6,545 bases of DNA, taken from contig JAATGE010000006.1 of assembly GCA_015654825.1 (NCBI GenBank), forward strand, positions 1 to 6,545, read 5' to 3'. How positions within the stretch are numbered: position 1 is the stretch's first letter; every line of letters begins with the position of its first letter. The notes under the pieces are model-generated. The model was not told where the DNA came from and made no database searches. It saw nothing but the letters and a program-made list of their open reading frames with translations. This stretch comes from Rhodospirillales bacterium (GTDB taxonomy: Bacteria > Pseudomonadota > Alphaproteobacteria > Acetobacterales > Acetobacteraceae). The translations under genes and the position numbers were made by a program. This document shows positions 6,502-6,545 of this stretch, in pieces.

Positions 6502-6545
6502 CCAGGGCTCCGCCCTGGACCCGCTGGGGACAAGTCCCCAGACCC
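6502..6545. repeat. Palindromic double-hairpin intergenic repeat, right copy (inverted)
   Basis: CCAGGGC (6502-6508) pairs with GCCCTGG (6512-6518) around loop TCC. CTGGGGA (6524-6530) pairs with TCCCCAG (6535-6541) around CAAG. Read in reverse complement the element aligns with 79-124, two bases shorter in the first hairpin, and it may continue past the window edge. It starts 44 bases after the wzz-like stop codon and could serve as its transcript end, though no T-tract follows within the window. Confidence 0.8.

Noticed and set aside
6466..6545. An open frame starting with ATG after the wzz-like gene and running to the window edge
   Set aside because: It has no ribosome binding site and most of it reads through the palindromic repeat, which commonly creates spurious frames.
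79..6545. The whole window as a composite transposon bounded by terminal inverted repeats
   Set aside because: There is no transposase in the window and no target-site duplication is visible. The left copy lies immediately downstream of petA in a core respiratory locus, which fits a dispersed intergenic repeat better than a transposon end.

Overview
The window looks like chromosomal DNA from a GC-rich alphaproteobacterium. Its Rieske protein is of the proteobacterial cytochrome bc1 type. A palindromic double-hairpin element at both ends resembles, from memory, a dispersed intergenic repeat common in Acetobacteraceae and relatives (Rhodospirillales). The family-level placement is therefore tentative.

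Layout from left to right. Positions 1-134 are a short intergenic stretch packed with inverted repeats. It may end in the first codons of petB on the minus strand. petA (Rieske Fe-S subunit of the bc1 complex) lies at 135-794 on the minus strand. A gap of about 160 bases follows. Next comes a minus-strand pair translated right to left: a family 4 glycosyltransferase (2660-3844) followed by a GMC-type FAD oxidoreductase (954-2663), joined by an ATGA stop/start overlap. At about 3845-3891 there is a compact divergent intergenic region with a perfect 15-base palindrome. A plus-strand pair then runs rightward: an extended SDR (NAD-dependent epimerase/dehydratase-like, 3892-4887) and a Wzz/GNVR-type polysaccharide co-polymerase (4884-6458), also joined by ATGA. 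The last 44 bases hold a second copy of the double-hairpin repeat, inverted relative to the first.

The four central genes read as part of an exopolysaccharide or surface-glycan locus. The GT4 enzyme would add a sugar, the SDR would make or modify a nucleotide sugar, the GMC flavoenzyme could oxidise a sugar or alcohol group, and the Wzz-like inner-membrane protein would set chain length or help export. No flippase, polymerase, initiating phosphoglycosyltransferase, outer-membrane exporter or tyrosine kinase is seen here, so the locus is incomplete within the window or its other parts lie elsewhere. petA belongs to respiration and marks a boundary between housekeeping and accessory DNA.

I found no CRISPR array, tRNA, rRNA, transposase or phage gene. 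The least ordinary points are the GMC-GT4 translational coupling, the palindrome in the overlapping divergent promoter region, and the inverted repeats with apparently compensatory stem changes. None of these proves a new system.
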